Shown here: piece after piece, positions 15,908 to 23,490 of the stretch | How the letters are laid out: every line of letters starts with the position of its first letter | Numbering within the stretch: position 1 is the stretch's first letter | Source: a virus | Length of the DNA stretch: 23,490 nt | IMG/VR virus record: IMGVR_UViG_3300042516_003330 | Span: 1 to 23,490 of that record | Reading direction: 5' to 3' (one strand) | The notes under the pieces: model-generated | Told to the model about the DNA's origin: nothing | Seen by the model: the letters and a program-made list of their open reading frames with translations, nothing else | Database searches by the model: none | Position numbers and translations under genes: made by a program

Positions 15908-17907
15908 GTGCAATATTTTATTCACAAGTAAATAAATCAGTTCAAGATGAATTGATTGAACGTGGCGCTGCCGGTACTGCAAATAGAACTACTAAAGCAT
16001 TAGATTATATGCTTGGTAAAATAACGAATGTGCAGATTGAAGCATTTGATAGTAAACCAAAACCCGGTCAATCGATTATGAAAACAGAACAAGGCTTTGG
16101 ATTATTAGGAGGCTTTTCCGTACGTGGTAATGCATATATGCCATCGAGTGAATTCGGATATTTAAATGATAAAGTTAGACCGGCTAATCGAATCCCCCCA
16201 ATCATTACGGATGTATCAATTGCAATTAATGATCAATCTAAATCATATATAAACAAAGCATCTGTATCAATATTAATATCAGATGCTGATACTGATTTAG
16301 AAGAAATGGAACAAGTATATTGTAAACCCGGACGTTACGTACGAATCATATATGTAATGCCAGATTCTGCAATATTATCATCGAGTCCTCTTTTACAGGA
16401 TGATGGACTTCCATCAACCGATTTCTTAAAAAAACAATATCCAGATGTAGATTTAAGTAATTTACGTAAAATGAATGAATTTTATTTTCAAGGACGCATA
16501 TCTACCTTTTCATATTCATATAATGCAGATGGTTCTATTTCATTGACATTTGAAGCAATAGGGACTAGTAATACATATGCAGATATAGGTGTTTATATTA
16601 AAAACGAAAAACAACCAACTGAAACTGAAGAAAAACCTGCAAATCAAGTTGGCAATTTATATACATTGTTAAGTGATGAAATAAATACAGTTATTGCTGC
16701 AAAACAAAAAGACAATATAACTGAATTTGAATTTTTATCTAACGGCACAACTGATCAGGGAATATTAGTTGGAATTCCATATACTATCGGTAATAGTACA
16801 ACACCAGGTACAGAACGTATGATGTCATTAGGTTATTTGATTCAATTTATTAATAGCAAATTAATGGAACAAGTCGGTGCTAGTATTACATGTAATGATA
16901 CAATTTGTAAAAGCAATTTATATGAAAAATTAGTATCCGCAGATCCGCAAAATGTATTGTTATGGCGCGGCAAAGCTGATATTCAATCTGATACATATTC
17001 CTGGGATCACAGTACCGAATTGGCTAAATCTAGAGGCTATACGCAAACAAGACAATGGTTACCAAATATAACATCTGCAAATGCAGCATCTCCCGGATTT
17101 TCGGACGGTACTGATGCATATCCATCTCGTATTTATATTAATATAGAACTAATTAGAAAAATTATTACTGATATTAAAGATGATCCAACTATTAAAAATT
17201 TATTAATACATTTAAGTGACGCAATACGTATTAATACAGGTAATGCAATTAACATGGTATTAGTACAAGATCCACTTATATCAGATGCTTTGATTTATTG
17301 TGATGCAAATTATGTAAAAACGAATGTCAATATTTTTGAATTTACATTGCCGGCATTTGCAACGAAAACGGGTAGATCGGTCGTTCGAGATTTTTCATTG
17401 ACATCTAATGTTCCAAACAGCGTAAAAAACATGATATTTGGAATTGACTCATGGGATACTGGAAATCAAAAACAAACAGCATTTAATCCATATATTTATG
17501 CAGATGGCGAAACTAGAACTAAATTAGCTAATGATTGGAAACGAAAATATACTGAAACTAGTATAAATTTATCAGATATAAAATATGAAAAAGTTCAAAA
17601 GCCAGTAGATCCTGAAACCATAAAAAAATTGCAAGATATTTTAGCTAAATATGTTACATGGTTTACTCCGAATATAGAGGATTCGATGCAACTAAATAAA
17701 TCTATATTTCCAATGGAATTAGAATTTACAATTGATGGAATTAATGGATTAAAATATGGAGATGTTTTGAGTTTTGATGGTTTACCAAAACGTTATACAG
17801 AATCTTTTGTGTTTACTATTTTAGGCATCACTCACGCTGTATCAAACGAAGGTGAATGGACTACACAAGTTAAATGTAATCCTAGAATAAGAATTAAAGG
17901 AAAATAA
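15904..17907 (+). CDS. Baseplate hub protein (gp27/gpD-like)
   Basis: 667 aa. The N-terminal half contains IPPIITDVSIAINDQSKSYI and a VSILISDADTDLEEMEQVY stretch, then RISTFSYSYNADGSISLTFE. These are strand patterns of a hub tube-like domain. A C-terminal segment at about 603-667 (PMELEFTIDGINGLKYGDVL, GITHAVSNEGEWTTQVK) fits the second tube-like domain of gp27/gpD hubs. The hub forms a trimer under the tube and carries the piercing tip. T4 gp27 has 391 aa, so the middle (about 230-560) is larger and unassigned. No lysozyme catalytic motif is evident. The stop overlaps the next ATG by one base. Assignment is by strand pattern and position, not a named catalytic motif. Confidence 0.65.
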   Translation: MSAIFYSQVNKSVQDELIERGAAGTANRTTKALDYMLGKITNVQIEAFDSKPKPGQSIMKTEQGFGLLGGFSVRGNAYMPSSEFGYLNDKVRPANRIPPIITDVSIAINDQSKSYINKASVSILISDADTDLEEMEQVYCKPGRYVRIIYVMPDSAILSSSPLLQDDGLPSTDFLKKQYPDVDLSNLRKMNEFYFQGRISTFSYSYNADGSISLTFEAIGTSNTYADIGVYIKNEKQPTETEEKPANQVGNLYTLLSDEINTVIAAKQKDNITEFEFLSNGTTDQGILVGIPYTIGNSTTPGTERMMSLGYLIQFINSKLMEQVGASITCNDTICKSNLYEKLVSADPQNVLLWRGKADIQSDTYSWDHSTELAKSRGYTQTRQWLPNITSANAASPGFSDGTDAYPSRIYINIELIRKIITDIKDDPTIKNLLIHLSDAIRINTGNAINMVLVQDPLISDALIYCDANYVKTNVNIFEFTLPAFATKTGRSVVRDFSLTSNVPNSVKNMIFGIDSWDTGNQKQTAFNPYIYADGETRTKLANDWKRKYTETSINLSDIKYEKVQKPVDPETIKKLQDILAKYVTWFTPNIEDSMQLNKSIFPMELEFTIDGINGLKYGDVLSFDGLPKRYTESFVFTILGITHAVSNEGEWTTQVKCNPRIRIKGK

Positions 17908-18524
17908 TGAGACGTAGATTACATTATACTCCGAACCAAATAACAAATAATTTGTATACAACTGGTTCACAATGGATGCTTGAAAATGAAACGGAATATG
18001 TAGGCCCATATCACACCTATACCACCGGTGAAGTTTTTACGCAAACGGAATGGAATGCTCAAACATCCAAACAATTGTTTCCAATTGTACTAGAAAATCC
18101 TGCAACTAAACAATATAAAACTTTGAAAACAATTCAAACAGCATTTCAAAGTCCTATTAAAGTATTTCCAACAATTACAGTAAGTGATAGAACAGCAGGA
18201 TTCATTACACGTTATTTTTTAAAAAAATACAATCAACCAGAACTTATTGAAATTGATTCAGCTCAATATACGGAATGGCAGTCTAATAAAATAGATCGCA
18301 ATCTATATATTGGCACATCATTGAAATGGCAAATAACAGGTCCACTTACTACTGAAACAAAAAATGGTGCAACTGTTTTAAGTGTTGCTGCACAAAACAT
18401 ACAAACAATTCAAACTGCACAATTAACAATGCCGGAGATATCTGCATTGCTACAAAATCCTACACAATATTATACTGACATTGATTTCGTTGCACCGAAA
18501 GACATCAACGGATTGGATTCTTGA
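17907..18524 (+). CDS. Baseplate-region protein of unknown function (205 aa)
   Basis: It is coupled to the hub gene by a one-base TAATG overlap, so it belongs to the same transcript. A mixed segment at residues about 95-150 (RYFLKKYNQPELIEIDSAQY, then W-Q-S-N-K-ID-x-N-LYIGTSLKW) is the most distinctive part and resembles proteins of unknown function next to tail genes in T4-like phages. There is no signal peptide, membrane segment or catalytic motif. The N-terminus (HYTPNQITNNLYTTGSQWML) is Tyr/Thr-rich and may be extended. A minor baseplate or virion role is likely from context alone. It is the last gene of the tail block. Confidence 0.75.
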   Translation: MRRRLHYTPNQITNNLYTTGSQWMLENETEYVGPYHTYTTGEVFTQTEWNAQTSKQLFPIVLENPATKQYKTLKTIQTAFQSPIKVFPTITVSDRTAGFITRYFLKKYNQPELIEIDSAQYTEWQSNKIDRNLYIGTSLKWQITGPLTTETKNGATVLSVAAQNIQTIQTAQLTMPEISALLQNPTQYYTDIDFVAPKDINGLDS

Positions 18525-18548
18525 TAAATTTTTCTTATTATATCCATA

Positions 18549-19871
18549 ATGATAGTGGATTGTATAGAAGATGTATTGAGTACAATTAAGTACATACAAG
18601 GTCGCAAAACTTTGTTAGTGCCCATATTTTGTAGTCCATCGCTTCATGCAAGTATCAATCCGTTGTGCGCAATATACATTTATACGGAAGATGATATAGA
18701 AAGATTGATTCCTATTCGTCATACTGAACAACTAAGGGGCTTCCCTGAACATGTAAGTGCTTTTTTAGAATTGGAGAATATCTTTGTTCATGACAAGAAG
18801 CAGTGGCTTCAAATAGGAGGTAATGGGTCTGTATTGGATGTGAAGGCATTGTGGTGGTATACATATAATGAAGCATATGATGAAGGACATTATCCAACAG
18901 CTGCTCATCAATTTTATTGGAGACGGCATCATGGTTTAGCTCAAGTTAATGCAATTGTTCCAATGCAACAACATTTAGCAATGTGTCAAAAGATTCGTCA
19001 TTATGCTTGGCCAATGTGTATGAATGCAGAACAGACACAATCATATTTGCAATTCAATGCACAATACCCACAAGTATTTGCAATGATTGAAAAGCAAGGT
19101 TTGCAAGTAACAGATGAATTTAGAATGCCAGAATTGATTAAAGATGGTCGTGTTTATTCGCAGTATAATTATTATACAATGACCGGTCGACCTAGTAATG
19201 CATATCGAGGATTCAACTTTGCGGCAATGAACAAAGAAGATGGTACGAGAGCAGCATTTTGTAGTAGGTTTGCAAATGGCGCATTAGTTGAAATGGATTT
19301 CGATTCATATCACGTTAGATTGATTGCACGTTTAATTGGTTATGATTTACCTACATCATCTATACATGATTATTTAGGTAGATTTTATTTTGGCACTGAT
19401 GAATTAACAGACGAACAACGAGATGAAAGCAAACAAATAACATTTCGATTGTTATATGGAGGCATTGATTCCGAATTTTTATCAATTCCATTCTTTCAAA
19501 AGGTAAATACATTTGTATATGATCTTTGGGCAAAATGGAAAGCAAAAGGACGTATTGAAACACCGATATTGAAACGACCTATTACCAAGGATATGGTAAA
19601 AAATATGACAGCAAATAAATTGTTTAATTACTATTTGCAAGCAACAGAAACAGAAGTATCCGTACAAAAATTACAACAAGTACAAGACATATTAAAAGAA
19701 CGCGAAACGGTTATGATACTTTATACATATGATTCAGTATTATTTGATGTACCCATAACTGAAGCAAAAGAATTGCTACCTAATATCAAAGAAGTATTAG
19801 AGCAAGGCAACTTTCCGGTAAAATGTAAAGTTGGCAATATTTATGATAAAATAAAAACTATATCTTTATGA
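18549..19871 (+). CDS. Divergent family A DNA polymerase
   Basis: 440 aa, with no clear Shine-Dalgarno. The C-terminal half has the family A palm and fingers signatures: TGR at 212-214; motif A MDFDSYHVRL with D250; motif B R291-K295-F299-Y303-G304 (spacing as in E. coli PolI R754/K758/F762/Y766); and motif C YTYDSVLFD with D395. Both metal-binding aspartates are kept. The residue matching E710 is His255, and H-D-E of motif C is Y-D-S. The N-terminal 150 residues include HDKK and LDVK segments that may be a decayed or minimal 3'-5' exonuclease, but I see no full exonuclease motif set. Total length is much shorter than PolI (928). T4 uses family B gp43, so this may replace it or be a repair or translesion enzyme. 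It is coupled to the next gene by ATGA. Confidence 0.8.
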   Translation: MIVDCIEDVLSTIKYIQGRKTLLVPIFCSPSLHASINPLCAIYIYTEDDIERLIPIRHTEQLRGFPEHVSAFLELENIFVHDKKQWLQIGGNGSVLDVKALWWYTYNEAYDEGHYPTAAHQFYWRRHHGLAQVNAIVPMQQHLAMCQKIRHYAWPMCMNAEQTQSYLQFNAQYPQVFAMIEKQGLQVTDEFRMPELIKDGRVYSQYNYYTMTGRPSNAYRGFNFAAMNKEDGTRAAFCSRFANGALVEMDFDSYHVRLIARLIGYDLPTSSIHDYLGRFYFGTDELTDEQRDESKQITFRLLYGGIDSEFLSIPFFQKVNTFVYDLWAKWKAKGRIETPILKRPITKDMVKNMTANKLFNYYLQATETEVSVQKLQQVQDILKERETVMILYTYDSVLFDVPITEAKELLPNIKEVLEQGNFPVKCKVGNIYDKIKTISL

Positions 19872-21100
19872 ACATTGATTTAATTTTAACAGAGTGGTGT
19901 TTCCGATTGCCCAAGGGTTATCCTACATGTAGTAAAGATTACGAAGTATTATACAACGTAATTTTAGAAACTGCAAAAGTTACTCCAGAGTATGCCCGAC
20001 AAATTGTAGAACGCGCGCAAGGTTTACGAAATCAAGTTATCACAGAATCAATTGAACTTAACTCTATACAGAATGCACCATTAATTGATGCAGTTACTGA
20101 AGCAAATAAAATTGAAGATTTTAAACAATTTTTAAGTTTATTGCCGGTTGAAGCAGATGCAATTACATTGAAATATTTAAATAAACTTTCATATGAAAGA
20201 GCATCGGAGTTTGCTGAATTATTATATTCAGGAAATGATATCAACGAACAAACCATTAATGCAGTAAATTATAGATCTGGCGTTGGATTTGAAATGTTCA
20301 ATTTAGAACCAAAAGGAATGGGTAAAGGTGAAATATTTTTAGCTGCAGCATTCCGCGGCGCACAAGCTCAAGGTGGTGGCCAATCATTTGACTTATTATC
20401 AAATAACCAAAAATTTGAAGTAAAAGATTATCGAATTGGAAAATCAAAATCAATACGATTAGGAACAAAAGGTAGTGTTACTAGATTTAAATTTTGGGAT
20501 GAAATTGTAACCACATTGAAACGTTTAGATCAATTGCGAGGTACTATGGAAAATCCAAAATTTAATTTCCATAAATATTTTCATCAGGAATTATTAGATG
20601 CAGTTGCATATTTAGATAATCGCCGAGAATTTATCTTAGCAGGTAATTTGAATATGAAAGATAAAATGTATTTAGATCAATTTTATCGAGAAGCAAATTC
20701 AATAAATTCAGAAATACAAGGATACACTAACGTTATTTTACGTGGTCCGAATGCAACTCCGGTTGAATTATCAATTCAGCCAATGACTAAATTAAGTGAT
20801 GGTTCAATTGTTATCAAACCAATTGATGATGGAAGTCAAGATATAACATATATTAACGCTGAATTGCGACGTTTAAAATATGTACGTAATCCTAGCGAAT
20901 TAGATGTAGATTTGCAACAAGCAGTTGATCAAATTGTAGGAGAAGATTTACAATTCATTGTTTTTAGAAGAGATAGAGTAAATGTAACAAGCGATTTCCG
21001 TTACGTAGTAATTGATGCAGGTAAAATACGAATTATAGAAAAAGATATTATTCCTGAGGATGTTGAAAATGATAGCGATTTAGAATTATATGAGGATTAA
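19868..21100 (+). CDS. Putative PD-(D/E)xK nuclease
   Basis: 410 aa, starting at a four-base ATGA overlap with the polymerase stop. Residues 150-186 carry a nuclease-type spacing: GMGKGE with E155, then FDLL with D175, then FEVKD with E184 and K186. This is E-19-D-8-ExK, the arrangement of the PD-(D/E)xK (restriction-endonuclease-like) fold. The N-terminus (LTEWCFRLPKGYPT) matches an opening I associate with other phage proteins of this kind. Residues 190-260 have further basic positions for DNA contact. The C-terminal half has no recognised motif and ends in an acidic tail (VENDSDLELYED). Roles could include recombination, Okazaki or repair processing, or host DNA degradation. Coupling to the polymerase favours replication or repair. 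Confidence 0.65.
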   Translation: MNIDLILTEWCFRLPKGYPTCSKDYEVLYNVILETAKVTPEYARQIVERAQGLRNQVITESIELNSIQNAPLIDAVTEANKIEDFKQFLSLLPVEADAITLKYLNKLSYERASEFAELLYSGNDINEQTINAVNYRSGVGFEMFNLEPKGMGKGEIFLAAAFRGAQAQGGGQSFDLLSNNQKFEVKDYRIGKSKSIRLGTKGSVTRFKFWDEIVTTLKRLDQLRGTMENPKFNFHKYFHQELLDAVAYLDNRREFILAGNLNMKDKMYLDQFYREANSINSEIQGYTNVILRGPNATPVELSIQPMTKLSDGSIVIKPIDDGSQDITYINAELRRLKYVRNPSELDVDLQQAVDQIVGEDLQFIVFRRDRVNVTSDFRYVVIDAGKIRIIEKDIIPEDVENDSDLELYED

Positions 21101-21102
21101 TA

Positions 21103-21489
21103 TTGAAAACACAATTACTTTGCACTTTTGCACATAGATCAGATTTAAACATAGTAACAGAATACATACAGCAAAGTTACATCATTCCAGAACAACGAAT
21201 TTTCATATTCGCAAATGCAGAATCTGCAGACAATTTATATTGCACATATAATGCAGATGCAGGAACGCAACGCGGACAGAATACAATTAGCATTCACCGT
21301 AAAAAAGAAACTAATACATTGTATACAGTTAATGCACTTAATCAAATTATAAAAGCAGTTAACAATGGCGTATTAGATAAGACATTCCAATTAGATTGGA
21401 GTATTTATCAAAATTCATTTATACTTACTGATGAAGCCGGATATCGTGTTATTGAATTGACGTTCTTCAAGAAAATTTCTTGGAAATGA
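21103..21489 (+). CDS. Conserved-looking phage protein of unknown function (128 aa), TTG start
   Basis: The likely start is TTG at 21103, with GAGG seven bases upstream and only two bases after the nuclease stop; no ATG precedes the conserved-looking region. The sequence looks like a compact alpha/beta domain. The stretch ISIHRKKETNTLYTVNALNQ and the later GVLDKTFQLDW are the kind of motif I associate with a small protein shared by many T4-like marine phages, though I cannot name its function. Linkage to the polymerase and nuclease genes suggests DNA metabolism or transcription control. There is no signal peptide, Cys pair or membrane segment. Confidence 0.75.
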   Translation: MKTQLLCTFAHRSDLNIVTEYIQQSYIIPEQRIFIFANAESADNLYCTYNADAGTQRGQNTISIHRKKETNTLYTVNALNQIIKAVNNGVLDKTFQLDWSIYQNSFILTDEAGYRVIELTFFKKISWK

Positions 21490-21498
21490 TATTTATTA
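21489..21498 (+). promoter_or_regulatory. Near-match late-promoter motif
   Basis: ATATTTATTA at the 3' end of the 128-aa gene, one base different from the TATTTATA core. It ends 16 bases before the ATG at 21515, close to the spacing of the other copies. If real, it marks the two following MIKLKN genes as late-expressed. Confidence 0.4.
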
Positions 21499-21514
21499 TA
21501 GTATAAAGGTTGAA

Positions 21515-21910
21515 ATGATAAAATTAAAAAACTTAATATCAGAACAAGGAGGGTTTTTATCTGCATTAATGGGTGATTTCAATAAAAACGTTACAGCTAA
21601 AAACAAATTCTTTATTGATCCAAAAGACGCAAAGATCGGTGATGCAGTAGAGTGGTATGGTGAAGACAAAGATCCTAGAGCAACTGGTACAATTGTAAAG
21701 ATTGACTCTAAAGGTATAGCAATTACCAATCTTAAAGGAGTAGGTACTACGAAGTGGGAATATGGTATGAAAGGCCGCACACTTAACGCTAATACAAAAT
21801 ATTATTTCTTTGGACCTAACAAAATGTTAAATCATTGGAAACTTAAAGACTCACAAGATACAGATCAAAACAACAACGGATATCCAGATTCAACGGAAAT
21901 AACATTATGA
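21515..21910 (+). CDS. Small protein with MIKLKN leader and Ca2+-loop-like tail (131 aa)
   Basis: AAAGG precedes the start. The N-terminus MIKLKNLISEQGG nearly repeats that of the next gene. Residues about 40-80 (KIGDAVEWYGEDKDPRATGT, IVKIDSKGIAITNLKG) look like a small beta-barrel of KOW or Tudor type. The C-terminus DTDQNNNGYPDSTE has the D-x-D-x-N-x-N-G-x-x-D spacing of thrombospondin type 3 or dockerin calcium loops. There is no signal peptide. The leader could direct head packaging (see findings). It may be a virion-internal protein, but no function is established. Its stop overlaps the next start as ATGA. Confidence 0.65.
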   Translation: MIKLKNLISEQGGFLSALMGDFNKNVTAKNKFFIDPKDAKIGDAVEWYGEDKDPRATGTIVKIDSKGIAITNLKGVGTTKWEYGMKGRTLNANTKYYFFGPNKMLNHWKLKDSQDTDQNNNGYPDSTEITL

Positions 21911-22116
21911 TAAAATTAAAAAACATACTTAAAGAAAATGAAGAATCGGATAAACGATTTGCAGAATATGTATATAAAAGTTATTTAGAAGATGCCAATC
22001 AGTCATATTCAGCAGCAGGTGTTGCATATATGATAATGATGGATACAGATTCTAAAATTCCACCCGCATATATTAAAAATGTTATGAAAAAATATTATAA
22101 CATGGATTTAAAATAA
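21907..22116 (+). CDS. Small protein with MIKLKN leader (69 aa)
   Basis: ATGA overlap at 21907 with the preceding stop indicates translational coupling. The leader MIKLKNILKENEE matches the previous gene for eight of ten residues, whereas the rest does not. The body (DKRFAEYVYKSYLEDANQSY ... MMDTDSKIPPAYIKNVMKKY) is helical, acidic at first and Lys-rich at the end, with no Cys. Being paired with the previous gene suggests a shared location or partner rather than shared enzymatic activity. Function unknown. Confidence 0.65.
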   Translation: MIKLKNILKENEESDKRFAEYVYKSYLEDANQSYSAAGVAYMIMMDTDSKIPPAYIKNVMKKYYNMDLK

Positions 22117-22218
22117 AAACAAAAAAACTTAACTAATTACTTTGATTTACCCCATTAATTATCTATATTATAATTAATAATTTATATTTTTATTTACTTA
22201 ATTAACAAAGGAGCACTT
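22117..22218 (+). promoter_or_regulatory. AT-rich intergenic control region before gp32
   Basis: This 102-base gap is the longest gap in the right half and one of the most AT-rich spots. It contains TTTG (22141-22144), 19 bases, then TATATTAT (22164-22171), a partial match to the Bacteroidetes consensus TTTG-N19-21-TAnnTTTG. A perfect TATAAT (22169-22174) is also present. AAAGGAG (22207-22213) is the gp32 ribosome site. No late motif is seen, consistent with early or middle expression of gp32 and uvsX. T4 gp32 represses its own mRNA by binding unstructured leader RNA; the poor pairing here would allow that, but this is inference. Confidence 0.5.
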
Positions 22219-22986
22219 ATGGCACTTAACCTCGACGCTATCAAAGCGAAGTTGAATCAGTTAAACAAATCTGATGACAAAAAACAAAATTTGTGGAAAC
22301 CTGAAGCAGGCAAAACGCGAGTAAGAATTGTACCTTACGTTCATCGCAAAGACAATCCATTTTTAGAACTTTATTTCCATTACGACATCGGTAAGAGATC
22401 TATGTTATCTCCTATCACATTTGGTAATGCAGATCCAATTGTAGAGTTTGCTGACAAACTTAAGAAAACTGGTGACAAAGACGAATGGCTAATGGGTCGC
22501 AAAATTGAACCGAAAATGAGAACTTATGTTCCTGTAATCGTTCGTGGTAAAGAATCTGAAGGAGTTAAATTCTGGGGATTCGGTAAACAAATCTACACTG
22601 AGCTTTTATCAATTATCTCAGATGCAGATTATGGTGATATTACCGACTTAATGAATGGTCGTGATATTGACGTAGAATTTACACCAGCTGAAGGCGGAGC
22701 TTTCCCTAAAACAGCAATTCGTGTTAAACCAAACACACAACCTGCAACTGAAGATAAAGCAATTGCAGAGAAAATTATGAATCAACCAGTAATCACTGAT
22801 TTATTCCCTGAACCAACTTATGAAGAACTTGAAAATGCTCTTAAAGAATGGATGAATCCAGAGAATGCAGATTCAGATGTTGAAGAAGAAGAAACTTCAG
22901 CACCAGCAGCACCTGAAAAAACCGCAAAACCAATTGCAGGTAAAGTTGAGGATGTTGCATCAGCATTTAATGATTTATTTAATTAA
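22219..22986 (+). CDS. gp32: Single-stranded DNA-binding protein (gp32-like)
   Basis: 255 aa (T4 gp32 has 301). It shows the three-part layout: N-terminal MALNLDAIKAKLNQL for cooperative self-binding, a core with TRVRIVPYVHRKDNPFLELY and VPVIVRGKESEGVKFWGFGK, and an acidic C-tail (DVEEEETSAP ... DVASAFNDLFN) that in T4 contacts replication and recombination partners. T4 gp32 binds zinc through one His and three Cys; this protein has no cysteine, so the zinc site is missing. It coats ssDNA at the fork and loads recombination factors. It lies 12 bases upstream of uvsX and probably shares its transcript. Strong AAAGGAG. Confidence 0.92.
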   Translation: MALNLDAIKAKLNQLNKSDDKKQNLWKPEAGKTRVRIVPYVHRKDNPFLELYFHYDIGKRSMLSPITFGNADPIVEFADKLKKTGDKDEWLMGRKIEPKMRTYVPVIVRGKESEGVKFWGFGKQIYTELLSIISDADYGDITDLMNGRDIDVEFTPAEGGAFPKTAIRVKPNTQPATEDKAIAEKIMNQPVITDLFPEPTYEELENALKEWMNPENADSDVEEEETSAPAAPEKTAKPIAGKVEDVASAFNDLFN

Positions 22987-22998
22987 TAAGGAGTCTAC

Positions 22999-23490
22999 AT
23001 GGCAAAGAGTAAAAGTAAACTGGAACTAGAAGACAGTCTAGCAAATACATTAGCAGATAGTATTAACAAGCAATTTAAAGGACAAAATCTTAAGACTGCG
23101 TTCTTTTTAGATGGCGATGAAGATTCTCCAAGCAATGTATCAGAGTGGATTTCGTCAGGTTGCTCGATGCTTGATTTAGCAATTTCAAACCGTCCCTATG
23201 GTGGGTTTCCTGTGGGACGGATCACTGAAGTTACCGGATTAGAAGCATCTGGTAAATCATTATTAGCAGCACACACCTTAGCAGAAACGCAAAAGAAGGG
23301 TGGGTTGGCTGTTTATATTGATACAGAATCTGCTACGAGTTCTGAATTCCTAACGGCGATTGGCGTTGATTTGAAAACAATGCTTTATGTTCCATTAGAA
23401 ACAATTGAAGAGATCTTTGAAACGATTGAAACAATTGTAGAAGGAGTTCGTAAATCAGATAAAGATCGTTTAGTGACAATTGTAGTAGAC
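22999..23490 (+). CDS. uvsX: UvsX / RecA-like recombinase, 5' part
   Basis: The ATG is preceded by AAGGAG (22988-22993). The frame is open to the right edge (164 residues visible). After a variable N-terminus comes EWISSGCSMLDLAISNRPYG, then GGFPVGRITEVTG and the Walker A GLEASGKS (residues 80-87). YIDTE at 106-110 aligns with RecA's E96 region, and the hydrophobic Walker B strand (LVTIVVD) reaches the last bases. UvsX forms filaments on ssDNA and drives strand exchange for recombination-dependent replication, helped by gp32, whose gene is immediately upstream. L1/L2 DNA-binding loops and the C-terminus are outside the window. Confidence 0.95.
   Translation, partial: MAKSKSKLELEDSLANTLADSINKQFKGQNLKTAFFLDGDEDSPSNVSEWISSGCSMLDLAISNRPYGGFPVGRITEVTGLEASGKSLLAAHTLAETQKKGGLAVYIDTESATSSEFLTAIGVDLKTMLYVPLETIEEIFETIETIVEGVRKSDKDRLVTIVVD

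Overview
The window is part of the genome of a T4-like contractile-tailed phage (myovirus). All recognisable genes lie on the + strand. Composition is AT-rich (I judge about one third G+C by eye). The evidence is a T4-type sheath, tube, chaperone, tape-measure and baseplate run, followed by gp32-like and UvsX-like replication genes. The host cannot be fixed from sequence alone. A weak Bacteroidetes-type promoter match upstream of gp32 and fibre modules common in environmental phage contigs suggest an aquatic bacterium, but this is inference.

Layout. Positions 1-7342 hold adhesion and fibre genes: the 3' part of a tail-fibre gene, two small paralogous proteins (61 and 73 aa), an 1185-aa fibre with YadA-like head repeats, and a 774-aa protein built of about 14 delta-60 beta-propeller repeats. 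Two small proteins follow (7356-7916). Positions 7953-12098 hold the tail sheath (gp18), the tail tube (gp19) and a gp26-type tail assembly chaperone, whose short second ORF appears to be reached by a +1 ribosomal frameshift. Positions 12127-18524 hold the tape measure (gp29-like), a tube-baseplate junction protein (gp48/54-like), a LysM-like gp53 wedge, a hub-like protein and a 205-aa protein of unknown function. These last genes are packed with 1-4 base overlaps or short gaps.

At 18549 the content changes to DNA metabolism: a divergent, compact family A DNA polymerase, translationally coupled to a protein with a PD-(D/E)xK nuclease signature, and a 128-aa conserved-looking protein with a TTG start. 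Two small proteins that share an MIKLKN N-terminus follow, then gp32 (ssDNA-binding) and the start of uvsX (RecA-like), which runs off the right edge.

Regulation. The 8-mer TATTTATA recurs exactly in five intergenic gaps upstream of structural genes, usually 18-22 bases before the start codon, with a near match before the MIKLKN pair. It is probably this phage's late promoter (T4's is TATAAATA). Rho-independent terminators follow the sheath and tube genes, so each can form its own high-output unit. A roughly 64-base G+C-richer element that can fold into a closed multi-hairpin structure lies in the leader of the large fibre gene. The points most worth a second look are the chaperone frameshift, this leader element, the polymerase-nuclease pair in a T4-like background, and the possible capsid-targeting leaders.
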